Source of the DNA: Trema orientale
Lineage: Eukaryota > Streptophyta > Magnoliopsida > Rosales > Cannabaceae
Direction: 5' to 3'
Length of the DNA stretch: 64,000 nucleotides
Assembly: GCA_002914845.1 (NCBI GenBank)
Contig: JXTC01000001.1
Coordinates: 1,446,769-1,510,768, forward strand
In this document: positions 37,559-48,103 of the stretch, in pieces
Layout: each line of letters starts with the position of its first letter
Numbering within the stretch: position 1 is the first letter of the stretch
Position numbers and translations under genes: made by a program
Notes under the pieces: generated by a model
Told to the model about the DNA's origin: nothing
The model's input: the letters and a program-made list of their open reading frames with translations, nothing else
Database searches by the model: none

Positions 37559-38013
37559 GAGGACTTCTCAATGATTATAATTTTTTTGTGACCATGAATG
37601 GATACTAAAAAAAGTAGTGATAGCATTAAATTTTTTTGATGGTAATATATAGCATTAAATTTTTTTGGCTAACCACCAAACTAATCACCATCGTAGGATA
37701 TTAGATCTAACGGCCAAAACCATTGTAACCATCTATGGTTTGGTTTAAATGGTTACAACAATATTTACCTATAGATGGTTACAATGGTTTAGGCCGTTAG
37801 ATCTAATATCTAAATAGTTACAACAACATTTACCCATGGATGGTTACAATGGTTTAGGCCGTTAGATCTAATCTCCTACGGTGGTGATTAGTTTGGTGGT
37901 TGGCCAAAAAAATTTAATACTATTTATTAACATAAAAAAAATTTAATGCTATCACTATTTTTTTTAGTATCCATTCATGGTCACAAAAAAATTGTAACCA
38001 TTGAGAAGTCCTC
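37559..38013. mobile_element. palindromic MITE inside (TA)n, full copy
   Basis: The arms begin GAGGACTTCTCAATG (left; complement of right is GAGGACTTCTCAATGG) and stay matched for about 180 bp through CATGAATGGATACTAAAAAA and AGCATTAAATTTTTTT. The loop holds a ~68-bp internal duplication with GGTTACAATGGTTTAGGCC. Both ends abut TA repeats, suggesting insertion into a TA microsatellite. A half copy lies at 53001-53219. Confidence 0.75.
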
Positions 38014-39230
38014 CATATATATATATTAGTTTTTCATATTTTCCCATAAGTTTGTAAATTAGAGATATCTCTTGGGAATCTATTTTTAAAAAAAATTCTC
38101 TAGGTAATTACTTCAACAATAAAAACTGAAGATTTATTTAATTTTGAAGTAATTATCCTTAATGCTTAAAGTATCAAAAGGATGAACTTGTTAGATAAGC
38201 CAATGTTAGGTTTCATAATAAACAAAAAAACAATAGCAAGAATATTGGACGACCCACCCACGCAAACTACATATTGGTATAGGAAAATAATATCAAATTG
38301 CATACAAAATGTAATTAACTCAAAAGTTCGCGTGACTGACTAAGAAATGATACTGGAATACTTTGTGATTGGGTGGATTAATTCATTTGCATGCACTAGA
38401 AAATGGTAGGCTATATTATAATAAATAGGTGGAAAAAGTACAAAAAACACAAAAATGAAAAAGGGGGAGAACAAGTTGGAATAGTTAAATGACTGGAATT
38501 ATACATCAAGTGACGTTCCCACGAATGAGAACAAACAATATTGACCTAAGTAGGGCAATATATGAGCATATAAAGCATGATTACAGCTTGGTGTTCTTTG
38601 GATTATCCTTGCAATCCAGTATTTAATTATAATAGAATAATTACTAATGCAACTTCTTAAGTATCTTGCCAGCATAGACCTACGTCCTCATTACTTATCC
38701 GTCATTGCAATTCCCAGCTAATTAGGACATGAGTAGTTGACTTATTTTTAATTATTTATTTATTTTTTAAGAAGGCATTAATAAGCGATAAACAAACCTC
38801 TTTTGGAGACACAAAACGTTTGAGAGGAGTCCATATATGACTTATCATATATATACAGTTTTTTTTCTTTTCTTTTCCTTTTTTTTTTGTTAAGTACATA
38901 CGGAGAATGGTGAAAATTTTTAAACAAAATCTTGAAAATATCTTCACCATTTCTTATTTTGTTTAAAACAATAAATTGAAATTATATCAACAAAAAGGGC
39001 GCCTTAGTTTGGCACCTAAACATAATTTATGTTCCTTCATTATATAGAGAAATTGATTATTAAAATTGGGAGAAAATTTTGATTAAATTTCAAAAAATAA
39101 ACCATGTTGCTAACAATTTTGTTTGGTATAGTGTAATTTTTGGGCGAGAATAGGAATCTTGAAACATTTTCATATTTGTTATGAGTATTGCATTTTTTGA
39201 CCCATCGGAATATGAACTCCAAAGAGTTGA
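38014..39230. other. AT-rich spacer
   Basis: No gene seen; short frames only, with T-rich tracts near 38860-38890. Confidence 0.5.
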
Positions 39231-39985
39231 AATAGGCAAATAGCCAGAGAAAAGGATATGGATAGGACCAATTTGGGCCATTTTGATTTTTCTGTGACCA
39301 AATTCATTAATAAGTTTTTTAAGGACAAAAAATTAAGGCCTACACGAAACAAATGACTGAATACCCTCTCAAAACGCTCAACTAACTCTAGTGACACGAC
39401 TCCACCCACTATTGATTGACATAACCTTATACTTCTCCATAAAATCCTATTTCTTCATTCTCTTCTCTCATTTCTCTCTCTAGTTCTCTCTCTCCACTCT
39501 TTATTTTCTCTCAAAAATGAAACGAAAAACCCACAAAAAAGGGAATTAAAAGTCATCAAAAATCACTGTAGAACTGAAAAACGGTTCACCGAAGTTAGTT
39601 TTTAAGATCATCAACCCATTGTTCTCGTCTCAACAGACCACAAAAATTTCAAAATTGCCAAAATCTGTTATGCCAAAACCTTGTATCGAGATCGAGAACT
39701 CCAGCGAAGAAGAAGAAGGCAGTAGAAAAGAAGAAGATCCCAGTGAATCGGCCGATTAGAAAGGAAAGAGACCGATAGAAGATGATAGAAATGTTCGGTT
39801 TCTTTTTAATGTTTATAAAAAAAATCCTTGCTTTTTTGAGTTTGTCTATGTCTATTTATCTTTGTGTCATGGAATGTGATTTTTTGGTGAAAATTTTGCC
39901 AGCTTTGTCTATGTCTGTGTCATTTTTTCATTTGTTGTAAACAATTTTTTAGGTAAAACCCTTTATAGGATTTCTTTACGTGAGG

Positions 39986-41480
39986 TCAGGTTCTTCTTGA
40001 CCCTAAGTCAAGCTTTTCTTGATCTTCCTTGGATCAAGTCAGACTTGACTTGGGGTTAAGTCTCATTGATCTTAGGTTAGATCTCACTTGACCCTCACTT
40101 GTTTGATTTAACTTAATATTTTGCTATTTTCCAGTGGAGATTGTAGGATGCTTGTGATGAAGAATGTCGAGTTCCTAACGTCCGACAAGCTTGTTACCAA
40201 GGTCATTACAGGGAGGATAGAATACTTTTGTCATGAGCTTATATATGTGTTGTATTATTATACATTGTAGAAAGAGGAGACGAAAATGACCAAGAGGAGT
40301 GACCCAATTTTTGGGAGAAAGATAATGATTTATTTTGTGTATATGTTTTAGACAATTTTTTTTTCGTTATTCATATCTAGTTTTTACTTTTGTTTTGTTA
40401 TATTGGCATAACTATCATTTTTTCTATAATTATCAATTTAGCATACTTTTTAGTGAAGTTCAGTTCATTTAATAAATAATTTGTTAACTATTCGATGTCA
40501 AAAATAACTTGACCCTATGTTAAGTATTACTTGACCATAGGACAAGTAAAATTTGACCTAGGGTCAAGAACAATTTTATGAGCTTTGAGGTAATAGTCTG
40601 TTATAGTTACCTTAGGTCAGATTATTTTTTACTGCAGGTTAAATTATTTTGCGCTTTCCCTCAAGTTATTCTTAACTTCATGCCAAATTATTTTTAAGAA
40701 AATATATAAATTTAAGAATACATTACATATAACATCGTGATCACGTTTCATATTAAATTACACTTAAGTACTAACGTTATGACTCATACTGAAAATATTG
40801 CTGACTCTAAGTCAATCACTTGTTTATCTTAAGTCAATTACTTTTTGACCTCGAGTCAAGAACATCTTAACTCCAAGTCAATCACTTCTTGACCTGAAGT
40901 CAAGAAAAACTTGACTCCAAACCAATAACTTTTTGACCCTAAACCAAGAACTAAGTTAAAAAAATTCATTACCTATGGTCAAGAAGTTCTTGACTCCAAG
41001 TCAATAATTTCTTGACACTATGTCAGGAACTTCTTAACCCTAAGTCAAGAACTTCTAGACTCAAAATCAAGAACATCCTGACCATAGGTGAAAAATAGCT
41101 ACAATTTTAGTGTTAGCACTGATCTAGTTGTTGAGATTTCTTTCAAATTATAATTTCAGAATTTATCCCAACTGATTCTGAATTAAATGAACTCCGTACA
41201 AGAGGTCTTATTGGTGAGAAGAGCATTTCATGTCTAGAAAATAACTCAAAAACTATATCCTGAGACAGAATAATGTCTTCCATGATATATAAATTGATAC
41301 ATTTAATGAATGAAGGAGAAATGACTTCAAAATGATAAGGTATTGATCAAAATATTTTGAATACATATCAAAATTAAATTGACCTCAAAGGTCAATATCA
41401 TATTGACTAATAGTCAAGAGGATTTTGACCTAAGGTCAAATTAGTCTTGACCATACGTCAAGATCGGTTTGACTTACGAC
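39986..41480. repeat. TTGAC/GTCAA-rich degenerate minisatellite
   Basis: Words such as TTGACCCTAAGTCAAG, TTGACCTCGAGTCAAGAAC and TTGACTCCAAGTCAAT recur dozens of times. They are packed at 39986-40110, 40507-40580, 40795-41095 and 41375-41480, with a loose spacing near 25 bp and many TTGAC...GTCAA inverted pairs. TTGAC(C/T) is the W-box core bound by WRKY factors, but here the repeat structure is the simplest explanation. Confidence 0.7.
40133..40270 (+). pseudogene. Ulp1/C48 peptidase-like fragment
   Basis: After an acceptor-like TTGCTATTTTCCAG, 45 codons read SGDCRMLVMKNVEFLTSDK and continue to a TAG at 40268. The pattern of a DCG-like catalytic Cys followed by a hydrophobic strand and K..E(Y/F)L resembles the C-terminal part of plant Ulp1-like (C48) peptidases, often carried by transposons. 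The usual Gly after Cys is Arg here, and the His/Asp part was not found, so it would be inactive. The similarity is by eye and moderate. Confidence 0.35.
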
Positions 41481-41724
41481 GTGACAACGAGATCTATAAG
41501 ACATTAAAGGACGATGAATACACCAAAACATTGAATTTTTAGTTCATTATTACCTAGATCAGTATTATGGTCCTCCTTCAAGTATCACTCACTCATTATC
41601 AATCATAAAAAACTATTCTTGAAAAAAACTTATATATTTACTTTCAAAATACTAAAAACTCCCCACTTATCAATACCAAACTTCTTTCCAGCTGAATTTT
41701 TTTTTAATAAATAGTAAAAGGGCT

Positions 41725-41752
41725 GTTAAGAAAGAGAGAAAGAGAGAGGTGC

Positions 41753-41783
<31 letters not shown>

Positions 41784-41815
41784 AACTATCAAGAAGAAGA
41801 AGAAGAAGAAGAAGA

Positions 41816-41860
<45 letters not shown>
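41725..41860. repeat. (GA)n and (GAA)n microsatellite
   Basis: Long GAGAGA runs surround a run of about nine GAA/AAG triplets. The minus-strand frame over it (Ser/Leu and Phe runs) is not a gene. Confidence 0.9.
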
Positions 41861-41862
<2 letters not shown>

Positions 41863-42235
41863 ATACCCAAGCTTTCATATTCCTCATGAGATTGGGAGAT
41901 TAATCAAACAAGAGAGGAAAAAGTGGTTTCATGTTTTTCATAAGATGTAAACCAAGCTTTGGTTTTAGAGAGAGAACCTAGAAGAAGAAGTGAGAGAAAA
42001 CAAAAATAAAAAGGAAAGGAGGGAAAAATATAATAAAATGAAATGACATCAATTTAATGCTCCTACCTACCAAATCCTCACTTTTGGCCAAGTGTAGATT
42101 GGGAAACCCGTTTTTTTTTTCTCTCTCTACCTAGTCCTAGGTTTTAGTCCCAAAAAATCAGTATATGAATATAGTCCTAAAAAAGAATAAATGACCGCAA
42201 ATAGGCCTATCCACATCCTTTTCTTAAATAGCCAT

Positions 42236-43191
42236 GATGTAACCATGATGTAGGGTAATACAAAACCTACTAAGTGGTTTTCATATTAATCCCATCTGAA
42301 TCCGTGGAGCTCACAATAAAATCACACATTCTAACCATATTTTCTTTTCTTTAAACGCAAAGGAAAGATTCTCATCTTACGCAATCAAACACAATTTTAT
42401 GACATTCTCAGGAAACTTGAAAAAGATTCCAGTGCGCAACTAATTAAACATAATTTTTTAGGTTCTACACAATTACATCACCCTTCTTAGCTTTGCAATT
42501 AATCTGAAAACTTAGAACTCTCCATACCAAATGACCCCAAAAACATTTTGAGTATTAGCGAGATCGCTCACTTAAATGCTCTTTATTGTGTGTATCCATA
42601 TATATGTGTATATATGTATATATCTATATCTATATCTATTTGAATATACCTATATAACATTAAAGAAAGCTTAAATTGGATTTGGTTGGGGAAAAAAAAA
42701 AGCAGGTCAAAGTAGCTAAAAAAAGTTCAAAAAATTGGCGCGCTCAAAATGTTAGCTAGTTAATTGATATTAACATTAAAATAAACAAGAACTATAATTT
42801 GGAATAATATGCAAGGAATATGAATGAATTTGACAAAAATTATGAAAACTCTCTTCTTAAAAGCTATTAATTTGTAACATGGGTATTCAACAGAGATCGT
42901 AATTCCCAATAAAAAAAGATCTCTAGTCTATGAATTTGAATTGAAATCTAAACCAGTTGGGCTAGAAAACTAATGACAATTATATTAAGATACCCTAAAA
43001 ACATAATGTACCATCAACGGCTAGATTTAAGGCATTTACACATAATCTTACATCTAATACAGTTATTAAAGCCAAATTATGACATATATAGGAATCTATA
43101 ACTAATCCTACATCTTCCTTCTAATTTCCTTTAGTAGTTTCCTTCCCTCCAATGCACACTGGGTGGTACAGTAATTAACTCTTATATTTCC
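42236..43191. other. AT-rich spacer downstream of the minus-strand UGT
   Basis: No gene seen. A TA-rich microsatellite block lies at about 42590-42650. The UGT relic's 3' end follows at 43192. Confidence 0.5.
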
Positions 43192-44720
43192 TTAAAAATT
43201 CTCTCCAACTCTAGTGAATGCGAGCTCACTTGATCCAAGTTTCTCCACCCAACGCCAAGAGATGTTACCAATTGAATCAACTCGAGTCTTCTCTTTCTCT
43301 ACTCGGTCGATAATCTCGCTCAGGCAATTATAAGAAGATCCCCCAACTTGGACTGCTCTCTTTGCCATCCTCCCCAACTCGATTGCCTTCTCTCTAGCTT
43401 GATCCCCCCTCTCTCCCCTCATCAACTCCTCCACTCCTCTCCTGATTTCTTCACGGCCCACAATTCTTCCGTCCCGAGCCGATGCACTTTGAAGCTCAAT
43501 TCCCACCTTGAGCTCCTCCACCAAGTACTTGGCATTTAAGTGTTGCTCAGCCTGCATGGGCCAGGCCAACATGGGCACCCCGTAGCCCAAACTCTCCAAC
43601 GTCGAGTTCCACCCGCAATGACTCAAGAACCCACCGACGGCCCGATGGGCCAGGACCCATTTCTGGTCCACCCATGTTGTCACGATCAAACCCTTGGTTA
43701 GTCCTCCATTGATCAAACCGCTTGGAGGGCTCCAATTCCTTGAACGGACGACCCAGATGTAATCTACCCCTGATAGTTCCAACCCATAGGCCAACTCATT
43801 AAGCTGCTCATCACACAAGTTAGCCACCGACCCAAAAGACACATAAAGCACAGACTTTTCTTGATCACCATGTTGGTTCAACCAATCGGCCCATTGCTCA
43901 GATGGGTCCGGCCCATTTGGCCCAATATTCCCATCTGCCTCCATTTGGTCATACAAAAACAATGGACCTACACAAAATGTCCTAGTCCCATTCCCATACA
44001 AGGACTCCAATGGGAAACGTAATCCTTATCCAACTCCATAAAACTATTACCAATTACAGCCCAACTCCCCAAATCAGATCTCTCAGCTTCCGAAAAAAAC
44101 TCAGAAACTCTACAATCAGTCTCCCTAAGGGACTTAGGCAAGTCACCTCTTTTTAAGTCAAAAGAGAGGTCAACACCTTTCACGTCCAAAACGTCGTCGT
44201 CAGACCATTTACCTTTATCTTTCACAAAATGGGTTTGGTAAATGGAGATAGATTTCTTCACAACCATGGAGAAAATCCCCATACCGTGAAAAACCAACCG
44301 AGGGAGGCCCAAATCCCGGCACAGTGGGTTGGTCCAGCCCAAAAATGAGTCAGAAATAAGGCAAGTGGGCCAGTCTTGGTCCAGCCGGCACATGTCTCGT
44401 AAAGTGGCCTCAAAAGGGTCTTTAAGGAGCTTGGTGGCGTTTAGGAAGGGAAGAAGGTGATCTCTTGAGAAAGTTTGGGACATGTTCTCACAACCTTCGG
44501 GGAGGCCTTGGATTTTAGGGAATGGGATTTCTCTAAGGTGTATATTAGGGTGTTTTGAGACGTATGGAGTTATGGTATCAGCGTTTGAAGGAGTTGTTAT
44601 GATTGTTACTTTTAGGCCCCGGCGAGAGAGTGCCCTAGAGAGGTCTAGTAAAGGGATGGCATGGCCTTGAGCCATGAAAGGGAAGATGACAATATGGGAT
44701 TTCGAATTGGGAAAAGCCAT
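43192..44720 (-). pseudogene. UGT90A-like UDP-glycosyltransferase with one-base frameshift
   Basis: A family-1 glycosyltransferase (transfers sugar from a UDP-sugar to a small acceptor, cytosolic). The chosen ATG at 44720 gives MAFPNSKSHIVIFPFMAQGH, with the catalytic His20 and partner Asp124 (CLISDSF). The first 238 residues end at ...DYVSHW; the reading continues one base back at 44007 (ESLYGNGTRTFCVGPL), so one G appears missing. The second part carries the full 44-residue PSPG sugar-donor box, from WVDQKWVLAHRAVGGFLSHC to the AEQ near 43553. The pattern is closest to UGT90A among families I know. A tail of about 30 residues after the usual end (SEIIDRVEKEK) looks like read-through of a lost stop. 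Everything else is intact, so this is a young pseudogene or a sequencing error at a C run. Confidence 0.82.
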
Positions 44721-46216
44721 TTCTTGAGGAGGCAAAAGATGATATTGGTTTTCTTCTCCACCTTTTTGTGTACGTATATGTATGTACGTATGCATATAGC
44801 CATATATATACGTGTGTAGTTTGTAGGTAAGTCAATGGGAGGGAGAGAAAATGAGAGATTACATTTTGGGTTTGAAAAAGTGGGATGGGACTATTTGTGG
44901 GTAATTTGATTTTGTCCATTAATTTATTTCCTTAAATGAGGGAAATGTTTCTGAAAACAAATCAAATGGAAATCATAAACCAATTAAAGGAAGAAAAAAT
45001 TGAAATATTTCTTTCTTAATGTAAAAGTTTAAACCAATTATTCATATTGCTCGCTTGGACGGAAGTTGGCGCGGGTTTATGTTGCTTACTTATTTTTAGA
45101 TTTAGGAAAAAATGATAATATAAAGGCTTAAATGATCATAAAAGGGGCTTTCTTTTTTAACTTGTGTAAATCGTAAGTAAAAGAAAAATAAAAATAAAAA
45201 TAAAAAAAGCCCTAAAGAAAGAAAGAAATTAACAACATCGGAATTTAACATTTTAATTACACTAATTAATTACTATAGATTCACTGAAGTTTTCACACCC
45301 GGTACTAATATGATAATATCATAGCTGTGTTTTTACTAATATTGGGAAATACTATATAGAGTTGTTAAACTTAATTTGATGTCTTGAATGAGTTGTGTCC
45401 CTCATATCACATGCTTGCACGTACCTATTACTCAGTAAACATCAGAATTAGATTATCATTAATGAGAGAAATCCAGATACATTATTTGAAATTAGAATCT
45501 AGTTAGATTTTTTTTCCTTCAAAAAAAAAAAAAAGAATCTAGTTAGATTCACTAAAATATATTAGTAAAAATTGCTTTCTACAATACAAATTAACAGGAG
45601 AATCAGATTCTCATTATCTGTAATAATAATAATAAGAGCACAAAAATCTGAATTTTATTCAGTGACATTTCAAACATAAAAATGACCCCTTTTAAAGTAA
45701 TTAGTTATTTAAAATATTAGAGGATGAAAAAATTAAGGAGTGCACCAAATCTACAAAATCATCCTAGAACCCTCTACCAAAACCAAATGCACACGAGATC
45801 AAAGTATGACGGTATGAGTCGCGGATTTTATGTTCATAATCAAAACGATGTATATCTCTGGTCTATGCCATAAACATTTAAATTTTATTTTATTTTTTTC
45901 CTTTTCTAATACGTAACGCATATAACATATTTTCCCACATATCATAGCAGTGGCAGAGCCAGAAGAATTTAATTTAGAGAAAAAATTAAATGTGCTTCTA
46001 GAAAGAGTCTAACTTAAAATTTGAGGAGTATAATTAATGATTGCCAATCCAATAGGTTTTTTTTTTTATTTTTTTTGTTTTTTAACTTATGTATAGGTTT
46101 TTTTTTTTTTTTTTTAACTGTTGGATCATTCTCTAATAATGATCCAACGATTATAATGATGTGCATAAAAAAATATATATCATTAATGTTATTTCTCTCT
46201 CTCTTACTTTTTACTA
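44721..46216. other. UGT upstream region and AT-rich spacer
   Basis: A TATATATGG-like word on the minus strand near 44802-44812 may be the UGT core promoter. Further right is AT-rich spacer. A CAGTGGCAGAGCCAGAA word at 45950 resembles the left end of hAT elements like the one at 35523, but I found no matching right end. T runs lie at 46056-46115. Confidence 0.4.
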
Positions 46217-47816
46217 TTAAAAAATGTGCCTGATAAATTTTAATCGGCAAACATTACAAAAACTTGACTCTGAACAGGACACGAAAGGGACATTAACAAT
46301 CCTAAGTACAATCTTTAAAACTTGGATAGAAGGGTGACCTAACCTTCTATGCCATAAACTACTGGCACTATTGACTCTAGGACTAGACGACTGACTAGTG
46401 GACTGGTGAGTAGAGCTCGACACTGAAACAAAGGCTGAAGATGTTTTCTGAATGGATAGAAGTGAGAGCTGCAGTATTGATAACTGATACAATCCATTAT
46501 GCAATCTCCCCTGTAGCAGCACCTTCCTCGTGACCTTGTCCTTAAAAAGACAACAATCAGAGTGAAATTCAACAATTAGATGATCATTATCTTTGGTAAC
46601 TTGAGAAATACTAAGCAGATTCTTAGTAATTGCTAGAATATTGACCATTACCTACCACCATTTTTCCTTACCCTTTATAATCTGACTTGAGAGCAAGGTT
46701 GTTTAAGTCAGTAGTGATGTGATTGGTAGTGCCACTGTCCATATACCATGAGGGGTCTATTAGTGTAGCGGGAGAAGCAATGAAGGCTTGCTAGTTGTTG
46801 TTGGTATTTAGAGATGGTGACTGAGAACTTGCCTGAGCTCCCTGGAAAGAGATATCAAAACGATGGTAACAACGGAGTGCAATGTGACCTTGGCGACCAC
46901 AAAGTTGACATATAGGTCGATTGGTATCACCTCGCCCCCTACGGCCACCTTGCCCACCACGATGAGAAGATTGAGAGGGATGACCTGGTGGGGAGTAAGT
47001 AGAGTTTGGATGCTTCTTGAAGTGACTAGCATAGTTGGTAGAGGGAATGGTGATATCAAGAGTAGCAGCAGAGTTGAGTTGTTCAAGCTTAATTTCATGG
47101 CTTTGAAGCATGTACTGCACCTCTTGCAGAGAGAAGGAATTGGAATGAGAGGTAAGATTCACAACGACAGAGTCGTACTCAGGACCCAAACCACCAAGAA
47201 TATAGAGAATAAATTCTTCATCAGGCAGAACTTGACCAGCAGCAGAGAGACTATCAGAGAGGTTTTTCATCTTAAGAATGAAATCATGAATTGTGAGATT
47301 ACCCTTTTTAGTAACTTGCAGCTAAAAACGGAGCTAAAGAGTACGGGCACGAGAGTGAGTGGTGTAGATTTTTTCTAGAGCATCCCAAACTTGCTGGGAG
47401 CTTGTATAACGAAGAATATGGCCAAACACAGACTCAGAAATAGAGTTGAGAAGCCAACTCATAAGAGACTGATCTGTACAATGCCAGAGGACATACCCAT
47501 GATTGATTTGCCGTGGGTCATCTGGATCCAGACCACCAATGGTATGGTCGATATAACGAGCAGGGCAAGGCATGGTGCCGAAGAGGTACCCATCAAGACC
47601 ATGAGCGCGAACAGCATGAAGCACTTGGGACCACCAAAAGGAGTAGTTATGACGCTCAAGTATCAGGGTGAGTGGCTAAAGAGACTAAAACAGAGGAAGA
47701 GGAAAGGCATGTGGGGCTGGAGCTGGAGGAGCCGGAGGCGAGGCAATTGGAGTGGAACTGATGGAGGCGGCAACGGGACTGGCATCACTGGAGGTTGTCG
47801 AGGAGGAAGAGGCCAT
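46217..47816 (-). pseudogene. truncated Ty1/copia: gag, protease and integrase start
   Basis: Read on the minus strand from ATG 47816: a Ser/Pro-rich start with early stops, then a gag UBN2-type domain (LWHCTDQSLMSWLLNSISES), further gag (ILGGLGPEYDSVV), and a CCHC zinc knuckle (CQLCGRQGHIALRC). A protease-like WYMDSGTTNHIT follows near 46735, then a GAG-pre-integrase block (NLLSISQVTKD...LWHRRLGHPS...C..C) down to 46217. The integrase core, RT and RNase H are absent, so the 3' part is lost. Stops and frame changes (about 47690, 47330, 46785 and 46650) make it non-functional. Confidence 0.85.
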
Positions 47817-47831
47817 AGATGCGAGTCGTAC

Positions 47832-48103
47832 GGCTCTGATACCAAATCAAATAAATTGAGAAATATCTTTGTATTGATAATGACAACCTCAAGACGGCAC
47901 TGATTATAATGGTAGCCTTATATAGGCACCTTTTACAAAATGGATAGAAGAGTCTAGACAATAGAAAATTCTAACAGAAAGAATAAAATTCATGATTGCA
48001 AATAACAACTTTTGGCATATAGTGAATTGCAGCAGAGTGGACTTTGGAAGGCTGACTTATCATCGCTTCCTAATCAGCTGCTTATGTGTCCATATTTTCA
48101 ACA
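47832..48103 (-). repeat. Copia 5' LTR and primer-binding site
   Basis: On the minus strand the LTR begins TGTTGAAAATATGGACAC at 48103 and ends near 47846. It is followed by TGGTATCAGAGCC (47844-47832), the plant initiator-Met tRNA primer site. A TATATAAGG word near 47910-47920 could be its promoter. Length is about 258 bp, short as in many plant Copia elements. No second LTR was found because the element is cut at 46217. Confidence 0.72.

Larger units (their letters stand above)
39232..42235. mobile_element. large decayed DNA-transposon-like unit (possibly MULE-type)
   Basis: About 45 bp near the ends are inverted copies. The left reads ATAGCCAGAGAAAAGGATAT then GGATAGGACC; the complement of the right reads ATGGCTATTTAAGAAAAGGA then TGTGGATAGGCC. 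Between them are a leader-like CT-rich stretch (39440-39510), a small acidic frame beginning MPKPCIEIENSSEEEE near 39670, a Ulp1-like fragment (40133-40270), TTGAC-rich repeats and GA microsatellites. Ulp1 peptidase fragments inside Mutator-like elements are known in plants (Kaonashi-type). Class and exact ends are inferred; no target duplication was fixed. Confidence 0.4.

Noticed and set aside
41670..41870. Ser/Leu- and Phe-rich minus-strand frame
   Set aside because: It is the translation of a (GA)n/(GAA)n microsatellite.
45950..45990. hAT-like left end CAGTGGCAGAGCCAGAA
   Set aside because: No matching right terminus or 8-bp duplication could be found, so it is not listed as an element.
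46863..47903. Long plus-strand frames (171 and 170 aa)
   Set aside because: Antisense shadows of the Copia gag region on the minus strand.
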